NCBI GenBank assembly: GCA_963772675.1
Contig: CAVYYF010000011.1
Location: forward strand, 248,001-312,000
Reading direction: 5' to 3'
DNA length: 64,000 nucleotides
DNA from: JAKAGZ01 sp963772675
GTDB lineage: Bacteria; Bacteroidota; Ignavibacteria; Ignavibacteriales; Ignavibacteriaceae
Positions 8,656 through 19,064 of the stretch are shown here, one piece after another. How positions within the stretch are numbered: position 1 is the stretch's first letter; every line of letters begins with the position of its first letter. The translations under genes and the position numbers were made by a program. The notes below the pieces were generated by a model, which ran no database searches, had not been told where the DNA came from, and was given only the letters and a program-made list of their open reading frames with translations.

Positions 8656-9756
8656 ATGAAAAAAGCCCTCTTTACTTTCCTGTTATTATTTTTCATACCA
8701 ACAATTTCTTTTTCGCAGGTTCAGGTGGAATCTTATCTTGAGAATGCGATGGTTACAGAAATACAAAAAGAAGGCGATTATATCTGGTTTTCCACCTATG
8801 GACAGGGGATTTATCGCTATTCTATTAAAGATGCAAAATGGTTTAATCTGTCAACAAAAAACCAAAATTGCGACACTGATTTCTTTTATACAATAGCAGT
8901 CAACAAAGATTATTTGTGGGGAGGAACAGTAGAAGGTTTGTTTATCTATGACCTGAGACGACACCTGTGGAGAAAAAGAAAATTTGCACAAGGCGGTGAA
9001 ATGGGCAACTGGATCAGGTCATTATGTTATGATCCCGATCAGAATGTTTTATGGATCGGCAGATTTATAAATCTCACCAGGCTTGATGTGAGAAGAAATC
9101 ATTACAAAGATATGGATATGACTGAGAACAACGACAGCAAAACGAATAATTTTAAAACTATAAAAATGGACGGGGACAGTCTCATCTGGTTTGGAACTGA
9201 ATCAGGTGTGCATATTTATGATAAGTCTAAAAACTATGAAGATAAATCTGCCTGGAGATTTTTGAACAATAAGAGTAATGGATTTAACGGCGACGGTAAT
9301 GCAGTTTCAATTCCCGATATTTTATTTGACGAAGATCATATCTGGTTTGCTACCGATGAATTTATTACAAAAGATCAGCCGCATTTTAATATTGGCGGAG
9401 TGTACAGGTATGACAGAAAATTAGCGTGGGACAGAATTTCTAAGAAAAATGGTCTTGTTGCAAACGGTATTTACTGTCTTGCGAGAACAGGAAATAAAAT
9501 CTGGGCCGGGGTTTATACTTTTAACAGCGAAGCTAAAAAAGATTTCGGGAGGGGACTTGATTTGATAGACAGAAACACTGAAAAAGTTTTATCTCCCAGA
9601 ATTAATTCGGTTGACCTGAACACCAGACAGGTTCTCTGTATGTATTTTGACGGCACCTCGATGTGGATTGGAACTGACAGCGGATTGTATAAAATAAGAA
9701 TAGATAATCCTCTTGCGCATTGGTCGCTTAAAAAGCAGATTAGAAGGAGGAAATAA
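8656..9756 (+). CDS. Exported beta-propeller protein (Reg_prop-like repeats)
   Basis: A 366-residue protein with a signal peptide (MKKALFTFLLLFFIPTISFS, cleavage after FSQ). The mature part consists of repeats of the two-component-regulator-propeller type: IWFSTYGQGIYRYSIKD, LWGGTVEGLFIYD, LWIGRFINLTRLD, IWFGTESGVHIYD, IWFATDEF, IWAGVYTF and MWIGTDSGLYKI. These suggest a seven-bladed propeller in the periplasm or at the surface. No kinase or DNA-binding domain is attached, unlike hybrid sensor proteins with the same repeats. The ligand or partner cannot be told. It converges with the next gene, 16 bases away. Confidence 0.75.
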   Translation: MKKALFTFLLLFFIPTISFSQVQVESYLENAMVTEIQKEGDYIWFSTYGQGIYRYSIKDAKWFNLSTKNQNCDTDFFYTIAVNKDYLWGGTVEGLFIYDLRRHLWRKRKFAQGGEMGNWIRSLCYDPDQNVLWIGRFINLTRLDVRRNHYKDMDMTENNDSKTNNFKTIKMDGDSLIWFGTESGVHIYDKSKNYEDKSAWRFLNNKSNGFNGDGNAVSIPDILFDEDHIWFATDEFITKDQPHFNIGGVYRYDRKLAWDRISKKNGLVANGIYCLARTGNKIWAGVYTFNSEAKKDFGRGLDLIDRNTEKVLSPRINSVDLNTRQVLCMYFDGTSMWIGTDSGLYKIRIDNPLAHWSLKKQIRRRK

Positions 9757-9772
9757 ATTTACATAAATAACT

Positions 9773-10672
9773 TTACTTCACCAGCGCCATTTTTTTTGTC
9801 TGATGAAAATTCCCCGCAGTTATTGAATAAAAATATATTCCGCTAGATAATTTTGAACCATCGAATGTAACATAATAACGACCAAAAGATTTTTCTTCGT
9901 TTACAAGTTCAACAACCTGCCTGCCGAGCGTATCAAAAATTTTTATTGTAACATGACTTCTTTTGGGCACGCTATAACTTATAATTGTAGTCGGATTAAA
10001 TGGGTTTGGATAATTTTGATATAATACCGTAGAAACCGGCAATGTCTGTTCTTTTGTAATGGGCGTTAAGGTTCCGTAACCTGTTCCTGACAAAACGCAT
10101 CCGATTATAAATGAATCATAATTGTAGTTCCAACCGTATTTGTTAGTGCCAACGAAACCAAATTTCGGGCTTATGGTAACAAAGTAACTGTCATCCAGAC
10201 CTGTATCATAAAAATAGGTGATGACTCTTACACTATCACCAAAAATTAATTGTTTGCCATCCGACCATTTATAAATTTTTATGAAATTAGTCGTGTCTGT
10301 TGTATCTCTCATCATATAAGCTGCGCTTATATGTTCGCTGTTTGGATAATTATTTGAGCCAGTTTCCATATCGTACTTAAATAGAAGCCATTCTCTGGCA
10401 TTTAATGTATCGTAATAATAAAGTCCGATTGAATCGGCTCTTACAATATCCTTAAAATAATAATATGCGGGAGTAATTCTAAAATATTTATGACCATTTG
10501 GCATCAAAGTGTCAGAAGTAATTTTGAATACAGTTGTATCACTACTGGAGCCTCCCTGCCCATTCCACCAAGATCCAAATGCAATATCCCATCTGTTTCC
10601 AACCTCTAAAGGAAATTGAGCATAGCTGATTCCAGTCCATAAGAGAATACAAATAATAAAATTCTTTTTCAT
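9773..10672 (-). CDS. Secreted protein with type IX secretion C-terminal sorting domain
   Basis: A 299-residue protein with a signal peptide (MKKNFIICILLWTGISYAQ). The body of about 190 residues is rich in Tyr, Asp and Thr and matches no catalytic family that I recognise. The last 80 residues are a type A T9SS sorting domain: NYPNPFNPTTIISYSVP, VTIKIFDTLGRQVVELVNE, then SSGIYFYSITAG and KKMALVK. The protein should cross the outer membrane by T9SS and be anchored or released with its tail removed. The NYPNPFNPTT opening is characteristic of Ignavibacteria and relatives. Confidence 0.85.
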   Translation of the reverse strand: MKKNFIICILLWTGISYAQFPLEVGNRWDIAFGSWWNGQGGSSSDTTVFKITSDTLMPNGHKYFRITPAYYYFKDIVRADSIGLYYYDTLNAREWLLFKYDMETGSNNYPNSEHISAAYMMRDTTDTTNFIKIYKWSDGKQLIFGDSVRVITYFYDTGLDDSYFVTISPKFGFVGTNKYGWNYNYDSFIIGCVLSGTGYGTLTPITKEQTLPVSTVLYQNYPNPFNPTTIISYSVPKRSHVTIKIFDTLGRQVVELVNEEKSFGRYYVTFDGSKLSSGIYFYSITAGNFHQTKKMALVK

Positions 10673-10789
10673 AATTTCCCCTTTTTAGTGAAATGATTTC
10701 ATAACTGCCCCTGTTAAGTTACGATCTCATTTTACTTAAAGTTTTATTTAGAGTCAATATAGGTTTCACTGAGCCGGGCAAGAAGAGTG

Positions 10790-10795
10790 TATAAT
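10790..10795 (+). promoter_or_regulatory. Candidate -10 box (TATAAT) upstream of the heptose kinase gene
   Basis: A perfect TATAAT lies 91 bases before the ATG at 10886 in the otherwise empty divergent region 10673-10885. No convincing -35 hexamer stands 16-18 bases upstream, so this is tentative. Confidence 0.3.
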
Positions 10796-10885
10796 AAAAC
10801 TCCCAAAACCCCTAAATATTCTTCCTTTTCAGGCATTTAATTTATCATTATCTTAATCAATCAAATTTTCATTTTTGGACAGTTT

Positions 10886-11878
10886 ATGGTAAATCTTTCT
10901 GTTAAAAGACTTAGCACGATTAAAAGCCATTTTAAAAACTTAAAAGTAGCGGTCGTTGGAGATATGATGCTTGACTGCTATTTCTGGGGAGACGTAAAAA
11001 GAATTTCCCCGGAAGCCCCCGTTCCGGTGGTTGAAGTAGGTAATGAATTTTACAGGTTCGGTGGTGCGGCAAACGTTGCTCTGAATATTTTGAAGCTTGG
11101 TGGAATTCCCTTTCCGGTAGGCGTAATTGGTTATGATAATTACGGAACTATTTTTAAGTCTCTTGTTACCGAAGCGAACATTTCGGATGAAGGGATATTG
11201 ATAGACGAAGAAAGACCGACAACTGCAAAAACCAGGGTAATAGCTGACGACCAGCATGTGGTAAGAATAGATAAAGAAAGTAAGGAGTATTTGGGAAAGA
11301 AAATTCAAACGAAGGTTTTTGAGTACATAGAGAAAAATATAAAAAGCTTTGACGGAATTATTCTTCAGGATTATAACAAGGGAGTTTTAACTTCGTCTTT
11401 GATTGAAAAGATTATTCAGCTTGCAAATAAAAATAACGTTCTAATCACGGTAGATCCGAAGTTCAATAATTTTTTTCAATATAAAAATGTAACAGTTTTT
11501 AAACCCAACCGGAAAGAAGCTGAAGATGTGCTTGGAATGAAAATAAGATCGGAGGAAGACGTTACAGCAGCAGGAAAAAAACTGCTTGATAAAATTAATG
11601 CAAAGTATGTTTTGTTAACTCTTGGTGAGGATGGAATAGCAGTTTTTGAAAAAGGAAAAGAACCTAAAAAAATGGAAACAAAGGCAAGGATAGTTGCGGA
11701 TGTTTCCGGCGCTGGTGATACAGTGATTTCCACTTTAACGATGGCGCTGGCCGCGGGAGCAGATATTCTTGAAGCATCATACCTTGCAAATTATGCTGGC
11801 GGAATCGTCTGTGAGGAAGTGGGCATCGTACCTATTGAACTTGACAAACTTTTTGACACAGTTAATGAAGAACTTTGA
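10886..11878 (+). CDS. rfaE1: D-glycero-beta-D-manno-heptose-7-phosphate kinase (RfaE domain I)
   Basis: PfkB/ribokinase-fold kinase that phosphorylates D-glycero-D-manno-heptose 7-phosphate at C1 on the way to ADP-heptose for LPS core. At 330 residues it matches the kinase half of HldE. Visible: VVGDMMLDCYFWGDVKRISPEAPVPVVE at the N-terminus (substrate-binding signature), FGGAANVALN, DQHVVRIDKE, DPKF, the KPNRKEAE segment and the PfkB signature with catalytic Asp in DVSGAGDTVISTL. The adenylyltransferase half is a separate gene directly after it. Confidence 0.93.
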   Translation: MVNLSVKRLSTIKSHFKNLKVAVVGDMMLDCYFWGDVKRISPEAPVPVVEVGNEFYRFGGAANVALNILKLGGIPFPVGVIGYDNYGTIFKSLVTEANISDEGILIDEERPTTAKTRVIADDQHVVRIDKESKEYLGKKIQTKVFEYIEKNIKSFDGIILQDYNKGVLTSSLIEKIIQLANKNNVLITVDPKFNNFFQYKNVTVFKPNRKEAEDVLGMKIRSEEDVTAAGKKLLDKINAKYVLLTLGEDGIAVFEKGKEPKKMETKARIVADVSGAGDTVISTLTMALAAGADILEASYLANYAGGIVCEEVGIVPIELDKLFDTVNEEL

Positions 11879-11880
11879 AG

Positions 11881-12363
11881 ATGAAAGAAATTAAAACCTG
11901 GGAAGAAATTGTTGAAATAAGAAAAAAATTACGTAATGAAAATAAAAAAGTTGTTTTCACTAACGGTGTTTTTGATATTTTACATTCCGGGCATGTCGAT
12001 TACCTGACCAAATCAAAAGCTCTCGGTGATATTCTTATTGTAGGCTTGAACAGCGATAAGTCAGTTAAAAGTATTAAGGGCGATAAAAGACCTATCATTA
12101 CTCAGGAAAACAGGGCAATAATTCTTGCAAGCCTTAAGCCGGTAGATTTTGTCGTACTGTTTGATGAAGATACTCCCGCAAAGCTTATAGATGCAATCAT
12201 TCCGGATATACTTGTTAAAGGCGCTGATTGGAATCTGGATAAAATTGAAGGCAGGGAAACGGTAATTAAAAACGGAGGTGAAGTAAAAAATATAAAATTT
12301 GTTAATGAACAATCGACTTCAAAAATTATACAAAAAATACTCAGCCTTTACGAAAAAAAATAA
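11881..12363 (+). CDS. rfaE2: D-glycero-beta-D-manno-heptose 1-phosphate adenylyltransferase
   Basis: Nucleotidyltransferase of the cytidylyltransferase-like fold that makes ADP-heptose from heptose 1-phosphate. The catalytic HxGH motif is in FTNGVFDILHSGHVDYL; VGLNSDKSVKSIKG and KGADWNLDKIEG are family signatures. The ATG at 11881 is 2 bases past the kinase stop; an in-frame TTG at 11875 overlapping that stop is the alternative start. Together with the upstream kinase it replaces the single bifunctional HldE of enterobacteria. Confidence 0.93.
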   Translation: MKEIKTWEEIVEIRKKLRNENKKVVFTNGVFDILHSGHVDYLTKSKALGDILIVGLNSDKSVKSIKGDKRPIITQENRAIILASLKPVDFVVLFDEDTPAKLIDAIIPDILVKGADWNLDKIEGRETVIKNGGEVKNIKFVNEQSTSKIIQKILSLYEKK

Positions 12364-12430
12364 AATTTGATACCTTATTTGTCTGCAGCGAATAGCTTAT
12401 TAAAGCGAAGAAATAAAAGAGCCACCCCTT

Positions 12431-15400
12431 TTGGAAGAAAAGAAAAAAAATAATGTAAGAAAAAGAACTCTCCTTCAGAGAATTGTAAACGTATTTCTTT
12501 ATGCAGGAATAGTGCTACTAATTTTGTTTATGATTTTTTTTGCTGTAAGCCAGACCGCCTTCTTCAGAGATAAATTAAAAAATTATGTAGTTGAAAAGGT
12601 TAATGATTCTATAAACGGAAAAGTTTCAATTGGAAAACTCGATGGAACCATTTTTACAACGGTTATTTTAGATAACACGGTTGTAGCGTTAGGTCAGGAT
12701 ACATTATTGAATGCAAAAAGAATTGAAGTAAAAACCAGCCCGCTTGCAATATTCCTAAAAATGATCCACGTTAGAGATGTTTCAATATCAGATGCCGATA
12801 TCCGGTTTATCAAAGACAGTGCGGGGGAATTAAATCTTTCAAAATTGGTTAAGCCAGCACCTAAAGATACTACTTCATCAACATTTCCTTTTAAGATTGT
12901 CGTATCTAGTCTTTCATTGAATAATGTTAACTTTGCTGTTCAAAATTATAAAAACATTAATAGTTCAGCGGTTTATGATTCACTGAACCCAAATGATTTC
13001 ACGGTTAGAAATATTAAACTCAATCTTGTTGCAGTTATTGACATTTCTAAAGATGATTTTACTGTTGATCTGCATAATTTATCGTTCACTCCCAACCTTA
13101 CCCATTTTAATATTCAAAACATTTCAGGTAAACTAAAAGTATCTTCCAGCGGACTTGAAGCAGAAGGGCTAAAGATTCAGACAAATAATTCTGAGATAAA
13201 TATAACTGGGCAAATGAATGGCTATAATATTCTGGGAAGGAGCAGTATAACTGATCTTAAAAAATCACGAGTAAAGGCGAATATTAATGCAAACGTCAAT
13301 CTGCAGGATTTGGGAAATTTTGTCTCTGTATTTAAAAACTCTGAGGGAAATGCTAATGTTGATACAAAAGTTTCCGGAGTGATGGGGGACTTATCCGTTA
13401 ACGACCTGCATGTTAATTACCTTAATACTCACTTAAATGCAAAAGGCAGGATATATAATTTAGATTCTCCAGGCGAGCTGAAACTTAAAGTAGCCTTTTA
13501 TAATTCAGTTATTAATGAACCCGACGTTGTGAAATTATTACCTGATATAAAAATACCGAATTATGAAAAACTGGGAGTCATTAAAGTAGATACGCTCAAT
13601 TTCGATGGTGAGCCGTTAGATTTTTATACAAGAATTTATTTAAGTACCCCTTCCGGAAATTTATATGTAAAGGGCAACGCTAATTTTGAAAAATCACTTA
13701 TTAAATATGATTTGAATTTTTCTACTATCAACTTTAATTTTTTCCCAATCGTTGGTTTTCAAACAAAATTTACTTCAACCGGACGCGTGAAAGGCATCGG
13801 TTCTACTCCGGCCGACCTAAAAGCGAGTCTTTCTTTTACGGCGGACGGTTCTGTTATCGAAGGTATACCAACTGATAGTTTAAGATTATCTGTAAATGCT
13901 GATAGAAAAAATATTTTATATAATCTGAAAATTAATTCAGACACTTCCTCCGCTTTGCTGACAGGAATTTTTGACTTCACCAATGAGACCAGCCCAGGTT
14001 ATGATATTGAAGGTAGAATAAAAAACCTTAATTATTCCCAAGTGTTTAATGACTCACTTAATCATGGTAATCTTAATTTTTATGTGAACGGAACAGGTCA
14101 GAACCTTGACCCGGATAAACTTAATCTCTACCTGAGTATGATTGTAAATCATTCTGTAATGAATGGGGTGAAGATCGACAGTAGCGAAGCTACATTTAAT
14201 ATAATAAGTTCCGACAATGATCAGAAATCTCTAAAAATTACCTCGGATTTAGCTGATATTTCTTTAGATGGCAAATTTTCCCTTCCTAAAACTATTTCTT
14301 TATTGGTTGGCGAAGCAGGCTTGCTGACTGATGTCACCAATAAAAAAGTCAAACAGGTTCTGGGCAGCGATTCTGTTAATACTGATATTGCCGGAAATAA
14401 TAAAACTGCACTATTAACAAATAAATTGGAAGAGTCGAGATTCAGTGAAGTTGATCAAGATAATGAATTCACTTTTGATGTTAAGTTTAAGGATTTCAAA
14501 CTTATTACAATCTTTCTCAACAATAGCAGACTGGAAATAGATGGACATTTAAAGGGAAAAGTTTACAATTCTAATGACAGCGTGCACGTTTTACTAAATT
14601 CCAACCTTGAATATGTAAAGTTCTGGGGGCCTAAGGGCATATTTTTCCTTTCCAAACTTGACCTGGGATTTGATTTTGCAAATAGTTTTTATGCAAATAA
14701 TCTTAATGATATTTTCGCAAAAGTTGATATAAATACTAAGAGAATTTATACCGGACAAGATATTCATGATTTTTTATTTGACCTGGCATTAAACAAAAGC
14801 AAAGCGAATGTTAAATTTTCGGGGAACCTGGAGGATTATCTACACGCAAAAATGGAGGGGAACATTAATTTTGAAGACGGGAACGCCTACTTCGATCTTG
14901 ATTCATTGGGGATAGTTTACAACAATTTTGATATCCACAATAAAAATAACCTGAAGTTTTTAGTTTCTAATGATGAAATCAGGTTTGATGATTTTGAGAT
15001 GATTAGAAACAAAGCAAGTTTGAAGTTGAAAGGTAACCTGCTCAAGTATGGAAATCAAAACCTGCTGGTGACACTTAATCATTTTAGAGGAAAAGATTTA
15101 TCTGCTAACTTTGCTGAATTAAGTACAACCAACAGCCCCGTCGCCGATATTAATTTAAACGCAACTATAAATGGGAATTATTCAAGCCCTAAAATAAATA
15201 TGCAGCTTCAGGTTGATAGTGTCTCATTCAAAAATAAATTTCTTGGTTATTTAACATCTGACTGGCAATATGAAAACAAGAATGTAAATCTTGAAACCTA
15301 TTTTTTGGATTCGCTGCATAACAAATCGAATCCGCTTTTAAAAATATGGGGCGGGATACCTGTTAATCTGGCTTTTACAGAAGTGGAAGAACGACTGTTA

Positions 15401-16954
15401 AATAATAATAAAATGAATCTGAAACTTCTGGCAAATAAGTTTAATCTGAGCGTCTTTGGTGATATGCTTCCTCAAATAAATAAAGCACACGGATTTCTTT
15501 CTGCGGACCTTGATATAAAAGGATCATTATCAGAACCTGATCCTCATGGATACCTGACTATTGATAAAGGAGGATTTATTGCTCAAGCTAACAACCTTGG
15601 ATATAATACAGGAGTAAAAATTAGTGTGGCCGGACATTCTGTTTCGCTCGATAGTTTAATTGTCGAGAATGTTGAAGGGACTGTGAATGGAGGTACAGTT
15701 ATAGGCAGTGGTAAAGCAGTGCTCAATGATTTTAAACTGGCATCATCCCAGGTTTACTTAAATGGACAGCTTAAAATATTGAGTGAATCTTCAAAAGCGG
15801 CCAGTCCTGATTTGTATGGGGACCTCGTTGTTGCAACAAACGGTAAACTGGAGTTTTCAATTGACCCTCAAGGTATATCTTTAAATGCCCCGATAAAAGT
15901 AATTAGTGCCGATTTGACTTTTCCTCAATCGAGGAGGGGATATAAAAACACTAATACTAATTTTGTTTATCGATATGTGCAGGATACGACAAAAGAAAAG
16001 AAGAAGGAAGCAGATTTTGAAAGCTTGATTGCTTTATCACAGCAAAGGAGTGCGAGCGTTAGGGTTAGTCCATCAACACAAAGTAAATTTGATTACACGA
16101 TTAATGTTAGTATAGAAAGAGAAGCAAAAATCACTTTCATTTTGGATCAGGAATATCACCAGGTTTTGACAACTGTTTTAAATGGTAATTTTAAATTTCA
16201 GCATGCAAGTGGCCGTACTTCAGCAGTGGGGGCTCTCAAGCTTATGGACGGATCAACCCTGAATTTTCTTACAAAGACATTTCAGGCAGAAGGGACTTTA
16301 CGCTTTGAGAATGATTTAACTAATCCATATCTTGATATAGTTGCAACCTATTCGAATTATTACAATCCGCCTGCAGCTGATTCTACTAAATCTTCAAATG
16401 AAGTTGAAGTTGCTGTAAAATTAAAATTGAAAGGCCCGCTTAAAGATCTGGGCAAAAGTTTCATAAACAATAGTGATAACCTTGCAGTTTATTATGGATC
16501 GGATAATATTGATAATGATGTTCCTGACAAAACAAAATCTGCTTCTGATGCGATTACGTTTATTCTGACCGGGCAGTTCCTGGGAGCTCAGGGCGGATTC
16601 GCTTCAGGCTCTTCACAAAATAATGCGCTGACAGGTACAGCATCATCGCTAGCGGGCTCATTATTGGGTGGATTATTAAATTCTTATGCAGGAGATTATA
16701 TCAGGAGTCTGGAACTAAGGCAGGTAGGTACATATACAAAGTTTAATCTTTCAGGGCGGGTAAATAATTTCAGATATAGTGTGGGCGGAACTACGGATGT
16801 TTTTTCTGATCTTAGCAGGGCCAATCTTAAAATAGAATATCCGTTTTTCCAAAAGTTATTTTTGAGACTTGAAAGGAAAGAAGCTATTACCGAGACAAAT
16901 AATACAAGCGAAATGATTAACGAACTTGGACTTAAATATCAATTTGAATTCTAA
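12431..16954 (+). CDS. tamB: TamB-like translocation/assembly module protein
   Basis: A 1507-residue AsmA/TamB-family protein thought to bridge inner and outer membrane and move phospholipid and/or assist outer-membrane protein insertion. An N-terminal signal-anchor (about residues 17-42, VFLYAGIVLLILFMIFFAVS) is followed by an AsmA-like start (VSIGKLDGTIFTTVILDN). Then comes a very long run of beta-rich repeats that would form a lipid-conducting groove, and finally the TamB domain (about residues 1150-1507, LDIVATYSNYYNPP onward). It ends in LGLKYQFEF, a barrel-like aromatic tail. It appears to start with a TTG. It overlaps the next gene by one base. Confidence 0.85.
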   Translation: MEEKKKNNVRKRTLLQRIVNVFLYAGIVLLILFMIFFAVSQTAFFRDKLKNYVVEKVNDSINGKVSIGKLDGTIFTTVILDNTVVALGQDTLLNAKRIEVKTSPLAIFLKMIHVRDVSISDADIRFIKDSAGELNLSKLVKPAPKDTTSSTFPFKIVVSSLSLNNVNFAVQNYKNINSSAVYDSLNPNDFTVRNIKLNLVAVIDISKDDFTVDLHNLSFTPNLTHFNIQNISGKLKVSSSGLEAEGLKIQTNNSEINITGQMNGYNILGRSSITDLKKSRVKANINANVNLQDLGNFVSVFKNSEGNANVDTKVSGVMGDLSVNDLHVNYLNTHLNAKGRIYNLDSPGELKLKVAFYNSVINEPDVVKLLPDIKIPNYEKLGVIKVDTLNFDGEPLDFYTRIYLSTPSGNLYVKGNANFEKSLIKYDLNFSTINFNFFPIVGFQTKFTSTGRVKGIGSTPADLKASLSFTADGSVIEGIPTDSLRLSVNADRKNILYNLKINSDTSSALLTGIFDFTNETSPGYDIEGRIKNLNYSQVFNDSLNHGNLNFYVNGTGQNLDPDKLNLYLSMIVNHSVMNGVKIDSSEATFNIISSDNDQKSLKITSDLADISLDGKFSLPKTISLLVGEAGLLTDVTNKKVKQVLGSDSVNTDIAGNNKTALLTNKLEESRFSEVDQDNEFTFDVKFKDFKLITIFLNNSRLEIDGHLKGKVYNSNDSVHVLLNSNLEYVKFWGPKGIFFLSKLDLGFDFANSFYANNLNDIFAKVDINTKRIYTGQDIHDFLFDLALNKSKANVKFSGNLEDYLHAKMEGNINFEDGNAYFDLDSLGIVYNNFDIHNKNNLKFLVSNDEIRFDDFEMIRNKASLKLKGNLLKYGNQNLLVTLNHFRGKDLSANFAELSTTNSPVADINLNATINGNYSSPKINMQLQVDSVSFKNKFLGYLTSDWQYENKNVNLETYFLDSLHNKSNPLLKIWGGIPVNLAFTEVEERLLNNNKMNLKLLANKFNLSVFGDMLPQINKAHGFLSADLDIKGSLSEPDPHGYLTIDKGGFIAQANNLGYNTGVKISVAGHSVSLDSLIVENVEGTVNGGTVIGSGKAVLNDFKLASSQVYLNGQLKILSESSKAASPDLYGDLVVATNGKLEFSIDPQGISLNAPIKVISADLTFPQSRRGYKNTNTNFVYRYVQDTTKEKKKEADFESLIALSQQRSASVRVSPSTQSKFDYTINVSIEREAKITFILDQEYHQVLTTVLNGNFKFQHASGRTSAVGALKLMDGSTLNFLTKTFQAEGTLRFENDLTNPYLDIVATYSNYYNPPAADSTKSSNEVEVAVKLKLKGPLKDLGKSFINNSDNLAVYYGSDNIDNDVPDKTKSASDAITFILTGQFLGAQGGFASGSSQNNALTGTASSLAGSLLGGLLNSYAGDYIRSLELRQVGTYTKFNLSGRVNNFRYSVGGTTDVFSDLSRANLKIEYPFFQKLFLRLERKEAITETNNTSEMINELGLKYQFEF

Positions 16955-19050
16955 TGAAAAATAAACTTATTGCATTCTTTAAGAAAAATTCAGGGCGACA
17001 ATTCAAAAGCAAAGAAATTGCCAAGAAATTAAATATTACCGCTGAACATGAATATAGTTCATTGAAATCATTGCTTAATTCTCTTTACAAGGAAGGCTTT
17101 CTGACGAAATCAGGAAAGAGATATAAATATAATGCAATGCCTGATTCTAATACAGTTACCGGCAGGCTCGAAGTTAAGGAAGGTGGTTTTGGGTTTGTCA
17201 TTTTAAAAGATAAATCCGCGGGTGATATATTTATCGCATCGAGAAACATTGGGCCGGCTTTTGACGGAGATATGGTTGAAGTTGGTTTATTTGCACAACA
17301 GAAAAGGAAAAATATAGAAGGACAGGTAATAAATGTATTAAAGAGAAAAAGAGAAGAATTTGTTGGTACATTAAAGAAATCTAAATCGTTTTATTTTTTA
17401 AAACCCGATGATCAAAAAATACATCGTGATATATATATCGATAAGTCAAAACTAAAGGGGGCAAAAGTAAACGATAAAATAATTGTTGGAAATCTTTGCT
17501 GGGATTCTTCTATGCTGAACCCGGAAGGTGATGTTATTGAAGTAATTGGTGAATCCGGCTCAAAAGATGCAGAAATACTTTCTCTTGCCAGAGAATTTAA
17601 TTTGCCTTATAGATTTCCACAGGAAGTGTTAGATGAAGCCGATTCAATTCCGGTAAGAATAATTGAAGCTGATTTAAAGGACAGAGTAGACTTCCGGGAA
17701 AAGGTTGTTTTTACGATCGATCCCGAAGATGCTAAAGACTTTGATGATGCATTGTCAATTGAAAAACTGAATAATGGAAATTTTTCTGTAGGGATTCACA
17801 TTGCTGACGTTTCAAATTATATACCTGTTCATTCGAATATTGATAGACAGGCAAGCTTAAGAGGCAATAGTGTCTATTTTGTCGGAAAAGTTATTCCGAT
17901 GCTTCCTGAAAAACTTTCAAATAATATTTGTTCGCTAGTACCATTTGAAGACCGCCTGACCTACTCTGTAATAGTGGAACTTTCACCGAGGGGAAAAGTT
18001 GAAGGTTATGACATTTCTAAAACTGTAATAAATAGTAAAAGAAGATTTACTTATGATGAGGCGCAACAGGTTATTGAAATCGGTGAAGGTGATTTTAAGG
18101 AAGAGATGTTGCAGCTTAATAAACTTGCACAGGTTTTAAGAAAAAAAAGAATGAGAGAAGGCAGCATTGAGTTTCATACACCTGAAATAAAATTTGAACT
18201 TGACGAAAACGGAAAGCCTTTACGAATCCACAGGAAAGAACTTAAAGAAAGTAATATGCTTGTTGAAGAATTTATGCTTCTTGCGAATCAGCTTGTAGCA
18301 AAACACGTCGGCTTCCCTAAAAAAGGAATGGTAAAACCCTTTATTTATCGCGTTCACGATCTGCCTGATAAAGACAAAATATTTGAATTTTCAAAATTTG
18401 TAAAAACGCTGGGCTATTCATTTGATCCGGACCAGTCATCGCGTTCAAAACAATTTCAGGCTTTAATGGATTCAGCGAAGGGAACAGAAGAGGAGACTTT
18501 AATTAATGAACTGGCTATTCGCTCGATGGCAAAAGCAGTTTATTCTGCTAAAAATATAGGACATTACGGCCTGGGATTTAAATACTATACGCACTTTACT
18601 TCCCCAATCAGGCGATATGCTGACCTTATGGTTCATCGCCTTATATTTCAATATATTACGAATAAGGACGCATCTAGATTTACATTAAAAACGCTGGATG
18701 AAATTTGCGATCATATTTCAGATACAGAGCGTAATTCTGTTGACGCTGAGAGAGAATCTGTTAAATTAAAGCAGATAGAATATTTAAAAGATCATCTTGG
18801 CGAGGAATTTCACGCAATAATCTCAGGGATTACTCATTTTGGCATTTTTGTGAAAATAACTGATATTTTAGCCGAAGGGCTGATTAGGCTAAAAGACCTG
18901 GAGGATGATTTTTATGTTTACGATGAAAAAAAATATGCTTTAATTGGGAAATCTAAAAAGAAGCAGTTCAGGCTGGGTGATAAAGTGCAGGTCAAATTAG
19001 TTCGTGTCGATTATGAAAAAACGGAACTGGATTTTATAATTATAGAATAA
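16954..19050 (+). CDS. rnr: Ribonuclease R (RNB-family 3'-5' exoribonuclease)
   Basis: A 698-residue RNase II/R enzyme that degrades structured RNA from the 3' end. Domain order: N-terminal winged helix (about 1-60), cold-shock OB domains (about 65-215), the RNB catalytic domain with the metal-binding acidic cluster in IDPEDAKDFDDALSIE (about residue 255), GNSVYFVGKVIPMLPE, then TSPIRRYADLMVHR, and a C-terminal S1 domain (IISGITHFGIFVKI). There is no long basic tail, so it is on the short side for RNase R. The start ATG shares a base with the tamB stop (TAATG), suggesting translational coupling. Confidence 0.93.
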   Translation: MKNKLIAFFKKNSGRQFKSKEIAKKLNITAEHEYSSLKSLLNSLYKEGFLTKSGKRYKYNAMPDSNTVTGRLEVKEGGFGFVILKDKSAGDIFIASRNIGPAFDGDMVEVGLFAQQKRKNIEGQVINVLKRKREEFVGTLKKSKSFYFLKPDDQKIHRDIYIDKSKLKGAKVNDKIIVGNLCWDSSMLNPEGDVIEVIGESGSKDAEILSLAREFNLPYRFPQEVLDEADSIPVRIIEADLKDRVDFREKVVFTIDPEDAKDFDDALSIEKLNNGNFSVGIHIADVSNYIPVHSNIDRQASLRGNSVYFVGKVIPMLPEKLSNNICSLVPFEDRLTYSVIVELSPRGKVEGYDISKTVINSKRRFTYDEAQQVIEIGEGDFKEEMLQLNKLAQVLRKKRMREGSIEFHTPEIKFELDENGKPLRIHRKELKESNMLVEEFMLLANQLVAKHVGFPKKGMVKPFIYRVHDLPDKDKIFEFSKFVKTLGYSFDPDQSSRSKQFQALMDSAKGTEEETLINELAIRSMAKAVYSAKNIGHYGLGFKYYTHFTSPIRRYADLMVHRLIFQYITNKDASRFTLKTLDEICDHISDTERNSVDAERESVKLKQIEYLKDHLGEEFHAIISGITHFGIFVKITDILAEGLIRLKDLEDDFYVYDEKKYALIGKSKKKQFRLGDKVQVKLVRVDYEKTELDFIIIE

Positions 19051-19064
19051 CCAGAAGGGTTACT